A DNA stretch of 64,000 nt from positions 62,001 through 126,000 of the forward strand of contig CAIJXB010000051.1 in the NCBI GenBank assembly GCA_903824495.1, written 5' to 3'. Below are positions 34,943 through 42,387 of this stretch, piece after piece. The position numbers and the translations under genes are program-made. The DNA is from an uncultured Chlamydiae bacterium (GTDB taxonomy: Bacteria; Chlamydiota; Chlamydiia; Chlamydiales; Rhabdochlamydiaceae). Each line of letters starts with the position of its first letter. Position 1 is the first letter of the stretch. The notes under the pieces were generated by a model. It made no database searches and was not told where the DNA came from. It was given only the letters and a program-made list of their open reading frames with translations.

Positions 34943-37663
34943 ATGAACCGTTCTCTTACTATAAATAGTTCAGTCTTGTATGTGCTTGCAGATCGTATAT
35001 GCGACTATGTTCCGGTCGTAAGTACTGTTGTCAATTTGTATGATTTATTTACTAAATATACAATGATTTCTGAGCGGGACGCTGAAGCTTCTATGGATCC
35101 ATATACAGTGTATATCCAAAGAAAAAGCTTTTTTCGCTGCATCACACTTCTTATTCCTGTGATAGGTAATCTTTCGATCGCTGTATATGATCTCATTCTT
35201 TTCGTCTATACTATTACTCCAGCAGAGACGCTATCTCATAGAAGAGACGAAGATCGTATTCATTTTGAAAATGTTCGTGTGTTCAGTACTAGAGCTAGAA
35301 ATGACAACACTAGTTCCTCTTCAGAGACGATCTATCAAGAAATCAATCGTTCGATGTCTTTTAAAAAAATAAGAGAGGATTCTGATATACAGACATATCA
35401 GCATGTGATTAAACAAGTGGCTCGTATTCGCGACTGTTGTGAAAAATTGACAGTTAACTTTAAGGAAGATCCGTCTTTTAAATTCTATCGACAAGGCTTC
35501 CGTTGGAGAGAGCAAGATCTTTGCTGGTTCGATCCCAATAAGGAAGAGTCTCTGCCGGGAAACTCTTCCTCATATATTAGGAACACAATCGAGAATCTTA
35601 TGAGATTCCGGAAGTCTCTTTATGCTTTAGATTATAACGGGTATACGGTCTCGGGAAGAAATACCTATACACGGTTTACAAGCTTGTCGGAAGTGGCGTA
35701 TTCTCCTGGTTTTTTCACAGGGATTTTAGGGTTAGAAGCCGGATCAATTTCGCAACCCCAAATCCCGAGCTGGAATCTAGTGGAAATCTTATTAGATATT
35801 ACTGATCAGATTACTATTGCAACCGACGTTGAACGTCTCCAAGAAAGTAATTTTTCTTTGAAGCATCGTCCCTTATTTGTGCAGACGAAACAAAAGGTAG
35901 TAGAACTCTGCAAGGAAATGAAAGAGCACTATCACAACCTAATTCCTTTGTTTGGTTTTTTTGCGACAAATCTAGTTGAATTGAACGAAGTACATCGGGC
36001 GTTTTCTCAAAAGATGCAGAAAAATAGAGAGAAACACGATGCACTTTCCTTGGAAGATGCATACTACTCTTCTTTTACTGAGTTTGATTGGGGGGCGCTA
36101 AGGAAAAACCTTGTAGCAGATCGTAAATTTTTCTTGAAAAGCACTTATAGTGATGGCTCTTGCTCGCAAGTTCTAACTCCGATGAGTCAAAGACTTACAA
36201 GGGTTTGCGAGCAATCGGAATGGGTTTATGGTGAAGGTGCTGCTTCGTGTTTCATCTACGGAATGACTGGATATCTAACGATGGGGCCTTATGGTGCATC
36301 GATGGCATTGATTCCTGCTGCCGTTGCTCAACTTGAAGTTGACAGCCTTAAGCAGCGTTGGGAGCAAGAGATTTCGAAGATTCAAAGTTTAAGGGAGTTG
36401 CTAGATAAACCGCACTTAAAAAGCTTTTATGCTGAAGGATTTGGTCAACATTTTGTTCATCGAAGTCATTTGATTCTAAACATGACAGAACGAAAGATTG
36501 AATGGATCGAAAATCCATTACCTTCTCAAGCGGTACTTGCAGATATCGATGTATTACCTGGCGCACCAGAAATGGGTCTTTTTGTTAAGACTCATTTATT
36601 ATTTAAAAACGCTGTATTTGATCGAATCGAGAGTCAAACACTTCCAAGTGCTGAATATCGAAATTCAGTTATTCGGTTAATAGATGCATATCATGAGTGC
36701 CTACGGAAAAAAGTAGAAAATCAAGAGATTGATTCTACGTACGTACTGTACTCTCTCAATGATGGAGTCATTGTTTGTGGAGAAGAAAGGGGAGCTATTC
36801 CCTTGATTCTACCAAAAAATTTGATGCTCGGCCTAGAAAAAGGGTTTTCTGGTGTCCAAAGAGATTTGATGCATACAGGTCAAGCAGGTTTGGTTCCAGT
36901 GTATACATTTTCTACTGATGAAGGAAAACTTCGTATTGTTTTCAAGGCTTCGGATCTGGTAGTTGGAACTGCCGTGATTGCAGAGTTTGACCCCATGACA
37001 GTACGATCCTTTCAGTCTGATTTGATTTCTTCTTCGCAATCCTTCGATCCTAGCGAGTTTTTACTTCAGGCTCTCTATGGAGCGATGATCAATCAATGCC
37101 TTGGACTTCCTGGTTGCGGTAGTTTTGCACTCTCCGAACGAGATAGCCGTGCCAATAGACAATTTTTGGCCCCTCAGGAAAAAGAATTTTCCGGTTGCTA
37201 TCGTCTTTGGGAAGCTCATCCAAACCAGGTTATTACTTATAATAGCGCAAATTATGATAGAGAGGCAGCCTCGCTTGAAAGGATAACATCTCAAAAATTG
37301 CAGGTGGTACCTACAGCATATTACAGTGAATTGGTCACTGAGCTATACAATATAAAACATTGCCAAATCGGAGAAAAACTGGAGTATGAAAGGTTTTTTT
37401 TGATTCTTCAAGGATTGACAACCCTTCTTTCAGCCATTGAATGGAAAGAAGTTCGCAAAATTCTTGAGGAAAGATGGGGACTTGTCCCTCCAGATAAGCT
37501 CTACGATTTCGAGCAACCACCAATCGGGCTACCTAATCTAGATCTCGTAGAAGCTCAGGCTTTACAAGATGAGCTTTTGGCTAATTCAAGCGAAAGAGTT
37601 CGAGTACTTCAACAAAAAATCGAAAAGTTTGATCGGATCATAGCAATGTCTGATACGCTATAA
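34943..37663 (+). CDS. large protein sharing its C-terminal module with the preceding gene
   Basis: A 906-residue protein starting 6 bases after the previous stop, so the two are probably cotranscribed. Two hydrophobic stretches at about 13-40 and 62-91 (FFRCITLLIPVIGNLSIAVY) could form a membrane hairpin, as in inclusion-membrane proteins. From about 500 it parallels its neighbour: MTERKIEWIENPL against KSRKLIWVNKN, then GAIPLILPKNLM, VPVYTFSTDEGKLRIVFK, FDPSEFLLQALYG, LGLP, YRLWEAHP, ITYNSA and WGLVPPDKLY. The N-terminal lipase-like domain is absent. I know no family for the shared module. The gene ends directly against the decayed copy of another gene's tail. Confidence 0.7.
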   Translation: MNRSLTINSSVLYVLADRICDYVPVVSTVVNLYDLFTKYTMISERDAEASMDPYTVYIQRKSFFRCITLLIPVIGNLSIAVYDLILFVYTITPAETLSHRRDEDRIHFENVRVFSTRARNDNTSSSSETIYQEINRSMSFKKIREDSDIQTYQHVIKQVARIRDCCEKLTVNFKEDPSFKFYRQGFRWREQDLCWFDPNKEESLPGNSSSYIRNTIENLMRFRKSLYALDYNGYTVSGRNTYTRFTSLSEVAYSPGFFTGILGLEAGSISQPQIPSWNLVEILLDITDQITIATDVERLQESNFSLKHRPLFVQTKQKVVELCKEMKEHYHNLIPLFGFFATNLVELNEVHRAFSQKMQKNREKHDALSLEDAYYSSFTEFDWGALRKNLVADRKFFLKSTYSDGSCSQVLTPMSQRLTRVCEQSEWVYGEGAASCFIYGMTGYLTMGPYGASMALIPAAVAQLEVDSLKQRWEQEISKIQSLRELLDKPHLKSFYAEGFGQHFVHRSHLILNMTERKIEWIENPLPSQAVLADIDVLPGAPEMGLFVKTHLLFKNAVFDRIESQTLPSAEYRNSVIRLIDAYHECLRKKVENQEIDSTYVLYSLNDGVIVCGEERGAIPLILPKNLMLGLEKGFSGVQRDLMHTGQAGLVPVYTFSTDEGKLRIVFKASDLVVGTAVIAEFDPMTVRSFQSDLISSSQSFDPSEFLLQALYGAMINQCLGLPGCGSFALSERDSRANRQFLAPQEKEFSGCYRLWEAHPNQVITYNSANYDREAASLERITSQKLQVVPTAYYSELVTELYNIKHCQIGEKLEYERFFLILQGLTTLLSAIEWKEVRKILEERWGLVPPDKLYDFEQPPIGLPNLDLVEAQALQDELLANSSERVRVLQQKIEKFDRIIAMSDTL

Positions 37664-37666
37664 GTT

Positions 37667-37736
37667 ATAATACCGGCTTGAATCAGGGAGGCTACTCGTT
37701 CCATCCAATATAGGCGCTAAATTCTCTCCAGATAAC
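37667..37736 (+). pseudogene. decayed tail of a paralog of the 297-residue secreted protein gene
   Basis: This segment begins 3 bases after the large gene's stop and encodes YNTGLNQG before frame-disrupting indels. It aligns with the intact tail at 29776-29846. Nothing else of the gene remains here. It forms the right copy of the pair that flanks the two-gene cassette. Confidence 0.7.
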
Positions 37737-37745
37737 TTAAGAACA

Positions 37746-37838
37746 AAACCCACCTCAAAAAGGTGGTTTTTGTGCTTCTAGGAAAGTTATCCATTGAACA
37801 TTATAAATCATTTAACTATGACAGGATTTTAGGGTGCC
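37746..37838 (+). repeat. terminator/promoter-like intergenic repeat, copy B
   Basis: AAACCCACCT-CAAAA-AGGTGGTTTTTG hairpin followed by about 65 bases like 21861-21920. TTGAAC (37794-37799) and TATGAC (37817-37822) stand 17 bases apart, as in copy A. It directly precedes the MFS-like gene, so it probably ends the upstream unit and starts the next. Confidence 0.75.
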
Positions 37839-37874
37839 TATTAAAATAAATGAAATGTAACCAATGACGTATTG

Positions 37875-38972
37875 ATGAAATATCAGGATATACTGCGCCA
37901 AGCGATCCCAGCTTTATTGGCTATTAGTATAGTCGAAATAGTGAACATCGAGGTAGTGCTCTCAGGAGCCATTACTAAGGAAAATTCGATGTTATTTGTC
38001 TGGATGATATTGAAGCTCATTCCGACATTTTTATTCAGCTACATTTCAGATTTGCACTTCCGAAAAGAAACTTTAATCATATGTCAGTTGCTTGGGATAG
38101 TTGGGGGGCTTTTTCTGTCCGTTTTTGGATTTGAAAGCTGGGTTTTAATTTTGATTGCAATGACATTCAATCCGATTCCTGTGGCTAGAGCGGCCTTGTT
38201 AGATCATTTTCCTAGATATTCAACGGTCAAACTTGTCTCGTTTACCTTTTTAGCTCAGTACATCCCTTGGGCGCTTTATACCTACATAGAAAAGTTCGAT
38301 TATGGGAGCGTAGTTCATTTCATCGTTGTATTGCTGGCCTTAAATACGATTTTAACCATTTTTTTATTTAAAAAAGACCCTGTCAAGAATGAGCTCGAAG
38401 TAAAAGAGAAGAAAAACACAAGCGTCATGAAAAACAAAAATGTGATGAATTCGCTAATAGCATTCACGTTAGCGGAGATCACATTTTTCGTTTTTGAAGC
38501 CTATTTGGGCTACATTCCAGATGGTCATTCGTGGCTTTCTATAACAAGTTTTGCCACTTTGATTGGACTTGGTATAGCTGTACTGTATACCAGGTTACCT
38601 CATATTTCCATTATTACGCTTTTTTATGGGATTGGAGCGGGAATGACGGCTATAGCATGTTTTCACTGCTTCCTATTCAAGTCGTCGTGTAATAACAACA
38701 TTCTATCGTCAATGAGCTTCTATTCTGTGATAGGGGGGCTATATTTGCCATTTGTGACCGATGCGGTGATCAGAATGAAAGGCTCTAAACATAGGGCTTT
38801 TGGATCCGCACTTGTTGAATCTGCGGACACAATAGCCTCTTTTGTTGCACCCTTATTGATCTTTCTTTTCAGGTACGACGCTCTAGTCATATCAATATTT
38901 ACTGTCCTCACCTACGTCGTGGCTACAGTGTTTCAATGGAATGTAGAAAAAAAAGTAGAAGTCTTAAAGTAA
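37875..38972 (+). CDS. MFS-like multi-pass membrane transporter
   Basis: About 365 residues from the ATG at 37875 (a TTG one codon earlier is in frame), with 10-11 hydrophobic segments arranged in two halves around a basic cytosolic loop at about 165-195 (KKDPVKNELEVKEKKN). Short loops such as SDLHFRKE after helix two resemble the charged MFS loop 2-3 motif. The family cannot be named more exactly; the length is a little short for MFS (about 400). It ends 9 bases before the convergent adenosylhomocysteinase-like gene and lies at the edge of the small-molecule cluster, so import or export of that pathway's substrate is a possible job. Confidence 0.72.
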   Translation: MKYQDILRQAIPALLAISIVEIVNIEVVLSGAITKENSMLFVWMILKLIPTFLFSYISDLHFRKETLIICQLLGIVGGLFLSVFGFESWVLILIAMTFNPIPVARAALLDHFPRYSTVKLVSFTFLAQYIPWALYTYIEKFDYGSVVHFIVVLLALNTILTIFLFKKDPVKNELEVKEKKNTSVMKNKNVMNSLIAFTLAEITFFVFEAYLGYIPDGHSWLSITSFATLIGLGIAVLYTRLPHISIITLFYGIGAGMTAIACFHCFLFKSSCNNNILSSMSFYSVIGGLYLPFVTDAVIRMKGSKHRAFGSALVESADTIASFVAPLLIFLFRYDALVISIFTVLTYVVATVFQWNVEKKVEVLK

Positions 38973-38981
38973 TCTATAAAT

Positions 38982-40118
38982 TTAGTTGTTTGGCTTTTGG
39001 CTTTCTAGGAATTCTGATTGGATTCCAGCTTCAAGGCTAGGGTCTAATGGAAGGATACCGGCTTCAGCTGTATGTGCAATTCTATAGGCTTGAAGTATTC
39101 CCGCAGAAATTAGAGCGATTGTTAGCTGAATGAGGTGCAGGTCTATATTTTCTCTTTCACCATCAAAATTCACGGGAAAACCGCTATTAACGAGCAATAA
39201 ATCGTCGATCTCTAAGTCAGAGTAGCAGCTTTTGCCATCTGAGGTTTTCCTGCGCAGATGATGAGCATCGAATTCTCTATCAGAAGAAGATGCGCTTACC
39301 AAGACTGTTTCTGGGGATAAAAGAGAGTGTAGGTGATGAGGAACGCTAGTTTCTCCTGTACAGCCGATAATTAGCGAAAAATCACCGAGAATGTCTGGCA
39401 AGTCAAGATGTCCATAGTCGCTGTAATTTATGTTTCGATCCCAAATTTTGATATCCATATCGTTAGAAAGGTGATTACGAATGGCTTGTCCGATAGCCCC
39501 TCCTCCAATGATCAAGGCGTTATCAAAAGATAGATTTCTTTTTTGCAAACTTTTATACAAACGCTCTGCTGCTGCTTGAGCAATCATAGGGGCTTCTAGG
39601 GTTAATTTAGCAGGGGATCTAGCAACGTTAATAACAGGGAAATTTAGCTCTTTTTGACGGATTGCGTGATAGCCAGAAGAAGTTTGTTCTATTGCAACAA
39701 CGGGTATAGAATTGGAGTTGTAATCGCTAAAAAAGCTTATGCATTTGCCCCCATCGTCCAGTACGATGATGCAGTCGTATTGATCTTTAGAAATGTTAGG
39801 GACTCTGAACTCTAGAAACTGCTTGATTGTTTGAGTATAGAGCTCATCAAATGAAGTATGAGAAGAATAGACAAAACTTCCAGGGCATACATCGATGCCA
39901 TCTTGGATCATTTCATCGTAGACTTCCTGGCAAGTAGAATAGCATTTTCCGATAATAGAGACGTTCTCAGGCTTTAAACCTAATTTATACAGGGATTGAA
40001 ACATGGCATGCGTTGTTTCAAGGATGTGCTGAACTCCTATAATCCTTACCCTAGAAAGGGAAACATCGCCGCAGGCATCGATCAGAGACTCTACTAAGGG
40101 TAAGATAAGTCGACTCAT
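38982..40118 (-). CDS. S-adenosylhomocysteine-hydrolase-like NAD-binding protein, paralog 1
   Basis: A 378-residue protein. The layout follows adenosylhomocysteinase: GKCYSTCQEVYDEM, VLDDGG (catalytic Asp), EQTSSGYHAIR (conserved Glu), INVARSPAKLTLEAP aligned with the catalytic-Lys segment, then a Rossmann loop GGGAIGQ and IIGCTGETSVP. The Lys is kept, but the following Asp-Asn pair that contacts adenosine in the real enzyme reads Glu-Ala, and the family's C-terminal Lys/Tyr tail is absent. About 50 residues are also missing compared with true enzymes. I infer NAD-dependent chemistry on a different substrate. It is the last gene of a minus-strand operon, 7 bases after the deoxyribosyltransferase-like gene; paralog 2 is at 42.4 kb. 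Confidence 0.75.
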   Translation of the reverse strand: MSRLILPLVESLIDACGDVSLSRVRIIGVQHILETTHAMFQSLYKLGLKPENVSIIGKCYSTCQEVYDEMIQDGIDVCPGSFVYSSHTSFDELYTQTIKQFLEFRVPNISKDQYDCIIVLDDGGKCISFFSDYNSNSIPVVAIEQTSSGYHAIRQKELNFPVINVARSPAKLTLEAPMIAQAAAERLYKSLQKRNLSFDNALIIGGGAIGQAIRNHLSNDMDIKIWDRNINYSDYGHLDLPDILGDFSLIIGCTGETSVPHHLHSLLSPETVLVSASSSDREFDAHHLRRKTSDGKSCYSDLEIDDLLLVNSGFPVNFDGERENIDLHLIQLTIALISAGILQAYRIAHTAEAGILPLDPSLEAGIQSEFLESQKPNN

Positions 40119-40125
40119 GGTTTTC

Positions 40126-40572
40126 CTAGCTAGTCACAGGTTCTGTTTTTTGAGCTACACCTGAGACTGAATTTACAACATCAGGGAAGATTTCACTTAA
40201 AGGCCTGCAATAAGGGCTAAGATTTGGATCTTCGACAGGTTCTAGGCAATAGATGGTGATTCCTATAGCTATTGCATAACCGATTTCCATAATGGCAGCT
40301 TTCCCTAAATAACCACCGCAATTGGCGACTACAAGAAATGTAGATCCCCGCATTTTAGCAAAGACAGAGTCTTGTAGCAATTTTGGATGAGTTACTGGAT
40401 CAGAATCTAGGATAATAAACTCTTCGCTCGGGTTAACGGCGATATCTCCGTGAGGGGATAGTACAGTAATTTGATTTTTTTCTAGAGCGTTCTTTAGCGT
40501 AATGATCTGGGCTAGGTGCTTCCTAAACGAGCCACTAATTACAGTCTTAATGCAGTTTGATATGTTATTCAT
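40126..40572 (-). CDS. nucleoside 2-deoxyribosyltransferase-like protein
   Basis: A 148-residue protein. It starts with a strand and SGSFRKHL, has a middle segment ending LQDSVFAKMRGSTFLVVANC, and then GGYLGKAAIMEIGYAIAIG, matching the family pattern G-x-x-x-E-I-G-Y-A in which Glu is the nucleophile. Such enzymes cleave N-glycosidic bonds and exchange bases, or hydrolyse nucleotides. The length fits. The protein may equally be a nucleotide-sensing relative. It lies 13 bases after the Nudix gene and 7 bases before paralog 1, in one operon. Confidence 0.68.
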   Translation of the reverse strand: MNNISNCIKTVISGSFRKHLAQIITLKNALEKNQITVLSPHGDIAVNPSEEFIILDSDPVTHPKLLQDSVFAKMRGSTFLVVANCGGYLGKAAIMEIGYAIAIGITIYCLEPVEDPNLSPYCRPLSEIFPDVVNSVSGVAQKTEPVTS

Positions 40573-40585
40573 GGTTAATCATCCT

Positions 40586-41077
40586 TTATGAGTTAATGGC
40601 TTGGATCAACTTACTTTCAACGAATAGAAAAGCTTCTCGTTGAGCTGTTAACAAATTAAGTTTTTTGAATTCATCTAGCGTAAGCCATTTGAAGTCGTAG
40701 TGTTCTTCCTGGTTTATCTTTACGGCAGGGTTGCCGGACACCTTTAAGTGGTAAAGATATAGTCCATACTGTCCGTCGCAAGGAGTACGGCTAAGGGCCG
40801 TTCCCAAGAGTTGGATAGATTGACCAGATATATCTATTGTGGTTTCTTCTAAAACCTCTCTACAAAGACCTTGAATAGGATCTTCCCCGTTATCTAATTT
40901 CCCACCAGGAATGCCCCATAATTTATGTTGTAGATCATTTCTAGCTCTTTGTAGGACTAATATTTTATCTTCGTTTTGCAAAAAAACGGTAACGACTTGG
41001 ATTTTTGGGACAAGGCCCGTTTGATCCAAAGGATTCCATTCAGAAAGAAAACGATATTCTTGTTCTGTGTTATGCAT
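40586..41077 (-). CDS. Nudix hydrolase
   Basis: A 163-residue protein with a complete Nudix box, GGKLDNGEDPIQGLCREVLE followed by ET, matching G-x5-E-x7-R-E-U-x-E-E except that Gly-U is Thr-x. It is preceded by LWGIPGG, typical of MutT-like enzymes that hydrolyse nucleoside diphosphate derivatives. The N-terminal QVVTVFLQNEDKILVLQRAR strand is typical too. The substrate cannot be told. It starts 4 bases after the stop of the small 58-residue gene and leads into the deoxyribosyltransferase-like gene, which makes a nucleotide or modified-nucleoside substrate likely. Confidence 0.85.
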   Translation of the reverse strand: MHNTEQEYRFLSEWNPLDQTGLVPKIQVVTVFLQNEDKILVLQRARNDLQHKLWGIPGGKLDNGEDPIQGLCREVLEETTIDISGQSIQLLGTALSRTPCDGQYGLYLYHLKVSGNPAVKINQEEHYDFKWLTLDEFKKLNLLTAQREAFLFVESKLIQAINS

Positions 41078-41081
41078 CTGT

Positions 41082-41258
41082 TTAAGCCGTTCCTTTCAAA
41101 ATGTTTTTTTCTAGGAATTTCCCAAAAACGACCCCTAATCCAGCACCCACTAAAGACCCTGCAACTCCGAACATCAAAAAGCCAGTTAGGCCTCCGATAA
41201 GGACAGAACAGATGTTTATAATGTATTTGTAAAAAGATACGGCTAAAGTTAGTTTCAT
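41082..41258 (-). CDS. 58-residue glycine-rich membrane peptide
   Basis: A small gene with AGGTG six bases before its ATG. It codes for one long hydrophobic hairpin: residues 4-22, then GGLTG, FLMFGVAGSLVGAGLGVVFG and a basic tail (KFLEKNILKGTA). The regular Gly spacing resembles glycine-zipper membrane proteins. It is the first gene after a near-consensus promoter and ends 4 bases before the Nudix gene, so it heads the operon. I infer a small inner-membrane protein, possibly a transporter accessory or toxin-like peptide. Confidence 0.6.
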   Translation of the reverse strand: MKLTLAVSFYKYIINICSVLIGGLTGFLMFGVAGSLVGAGLGVVFGKFLEKNILKGTA

Positions 41259-41290
41259 AAAAACACCTAGTTAAAAATTCAATTTCAATA

Positions 41291-41319
41291 ATTATATCAA
41301 ACATTTTATTTGAAGTCAA
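41291..41319 (-). promoter_or_regulatory. promoter of the minus-strand cluster operon
   Basis: On the minus strand TTGACT (41319-41314), a 17-base spacer and TATAAT (41296-41291). This is near the sigma-70-type consensus and about 30-35 bases upstream of the 58-residue gene. Confidence 0.75.
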
Positions 41320-41536
41320 AATAATTGTATTGTCTCGTCGCTCACGTCTTAATAGTTTCTTAACAATCTTATTTTCAATATTTTATGGGTTTAATGGGAT
41401 TTTAAGAAGAGTTCCGTAGGGGAAAAGGGACCTCTGTAAGGAGTAAAGGAGTTTACGGGGGGGTATTATCCTTAAATGAGGCAAAATAGTGGAGTAAAAG
41501 AAGATTGAATGCCTAATTGTAATAAGGCCTATTTCC

Positions 41537-41565
41537 TTGATTTTTCCAGCAATATCCCATATTAT
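41537..41565 (+). promoter_or_regulatory. candidate promoter of the plus-strand cluster genes
   Basis: TTGATT (41537-41542), a 17-base spacer and TATTAT (41560-41565), about 80 bases before the methyltransferase start. Confidence 0.6.
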
Positions 41566-41647
41566 CTACGCATAAAATCTGCAAAGAATAACAGTTTGAG
41601 GAAAGTCTCAAAAAATAAATTGTTTTGACCCTAAAATGGAGAGACCT

Positions 41648-42325
41648 ATGAAGTCTTCAGTAGAATATTATCAGCTGTCAGCGGATGAGATATATGATGA
41701 CGTGAATGAGACAAGTCAAGAAGTCATCAAGTCTGAAGTGGATGGGATCAATCTCGTGGTATTCCCACATGTTTACCCTTCGCAAAAGTTCAGGACAACC
41801 AGCTTTATGCTTAAGAACTTGAGAGATCTTGTAAAAGGCAAGAAAGTCTGTGATATGGGATGTGGCCCAGGGATAGTAGGTTTATTTTCTCTACAGAATG
41901 GGGCTAGTCAAGTAGTGCAAGCCGACATTAATCCAAGTGCCGTGGAAAATGCCCAAGAAAACAATACGTTGCACGGATTTGGAGAAAATGAAATAAAAAC
42001 GTATCTAAGCGATTGCTTCGACAATATTCCAAAGGAAGCCTTCGATATCATCGTTTTCAACATGCCATACCATTGTGATGAGATCAAAATCGATGATCCA
42101 TTAAAATATGCCTTCTACGATCCAGCTTTTGTTTCTATTAAGAAATTTCTAATCCAAGCTAGAGAATACTCCCATAAAGAGACCCAAATTTTCATCGCAT
42201 TTTCAAATAAAGGCGAGACTGAACTGCTAGAGAGCATTTTCGAGCAAAATCAGTATAACTGGGAACTTTGGAAGGTAACGAATACAGATCAAGAGTATGA
42301 CAATAGGCTTTATCGTTTAACCTAA
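41648..42325 (+). CDS. class I SAM-dependent methyltransferase
   Basis: About 225 residues from the ATG at 41648, which has GGAGAG five bases upstream; an ATG four codons earlier contains that box. Motif I is VCDMGCGPGIVGLFS, followed by an acidic end of strand 2 (VVQADINPSAVENA), and motif IV is NMPYH, related to the N-P-P-Y motif of enzymes that methylate amide or exocyclic nitrogens (PrmA, HemK and RsmC-like groups). The preceding HVYPSQKFRTT segment resembles the substrate-side cap of PrmC-type enzymes. The substrate is unknown. It is the first plus-strand gene of the cluster, 62 bases before the second adenosylhomocysteinase-like gene, so its by-product SAH or its methylated product might be the link. 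Confidence 0.85.
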   Translation: MKSSVEYYQLSADEIYDDVNETSQEVIKSEVDGINLVVFPHVYPSQKFRTTSFMLKNLRDLVKGKKVCDMGCGPGIVGLFSLQNGASQVVQADINPSAVENAQENNTLHGFGENEIKTYLSDCFDNIPKEAFDIIVFNMPYHCDEIKIDDPLKYAFYDPAFVSIKKFLIQAREYSHKETQIFIAFSNKGETELLESIFEQNQYNWELWKVTNTDQEYDNRLYRLT

Positions 42326-42387
42326 ATAGCGAGTAGTCCTAAAATCGGATAAACTGGTCTAATTATAAAAAAACATCAGGGATATTG

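Larger units (their letters stand above)
41259..41647. other. divergent control region of the small-molecule cluster
   Basis: About 390 bases with two promoter candidates facing outward (listed separately) and roughly 200 bases between them with several GGAG-type stretches and a G-run at 41457-41464, but no open frame with a start. No clear operator repeat is visible. Confidence 0.5.

Noticed and set aside
21835..37838. Insertion sequence or transposon in the accessory region
   Set aside because: No transposase, integrase or terminal inverted repeats were seen; the repeats are gene-end remnants and a terminator module.
40957..41319. A 120-codon minus-strand frame overlapping the Nudix gene start
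   Set aside because: It conflicts with the Nudix start and the 58-residue gene, both of which have better start signals and sensible protein composition.
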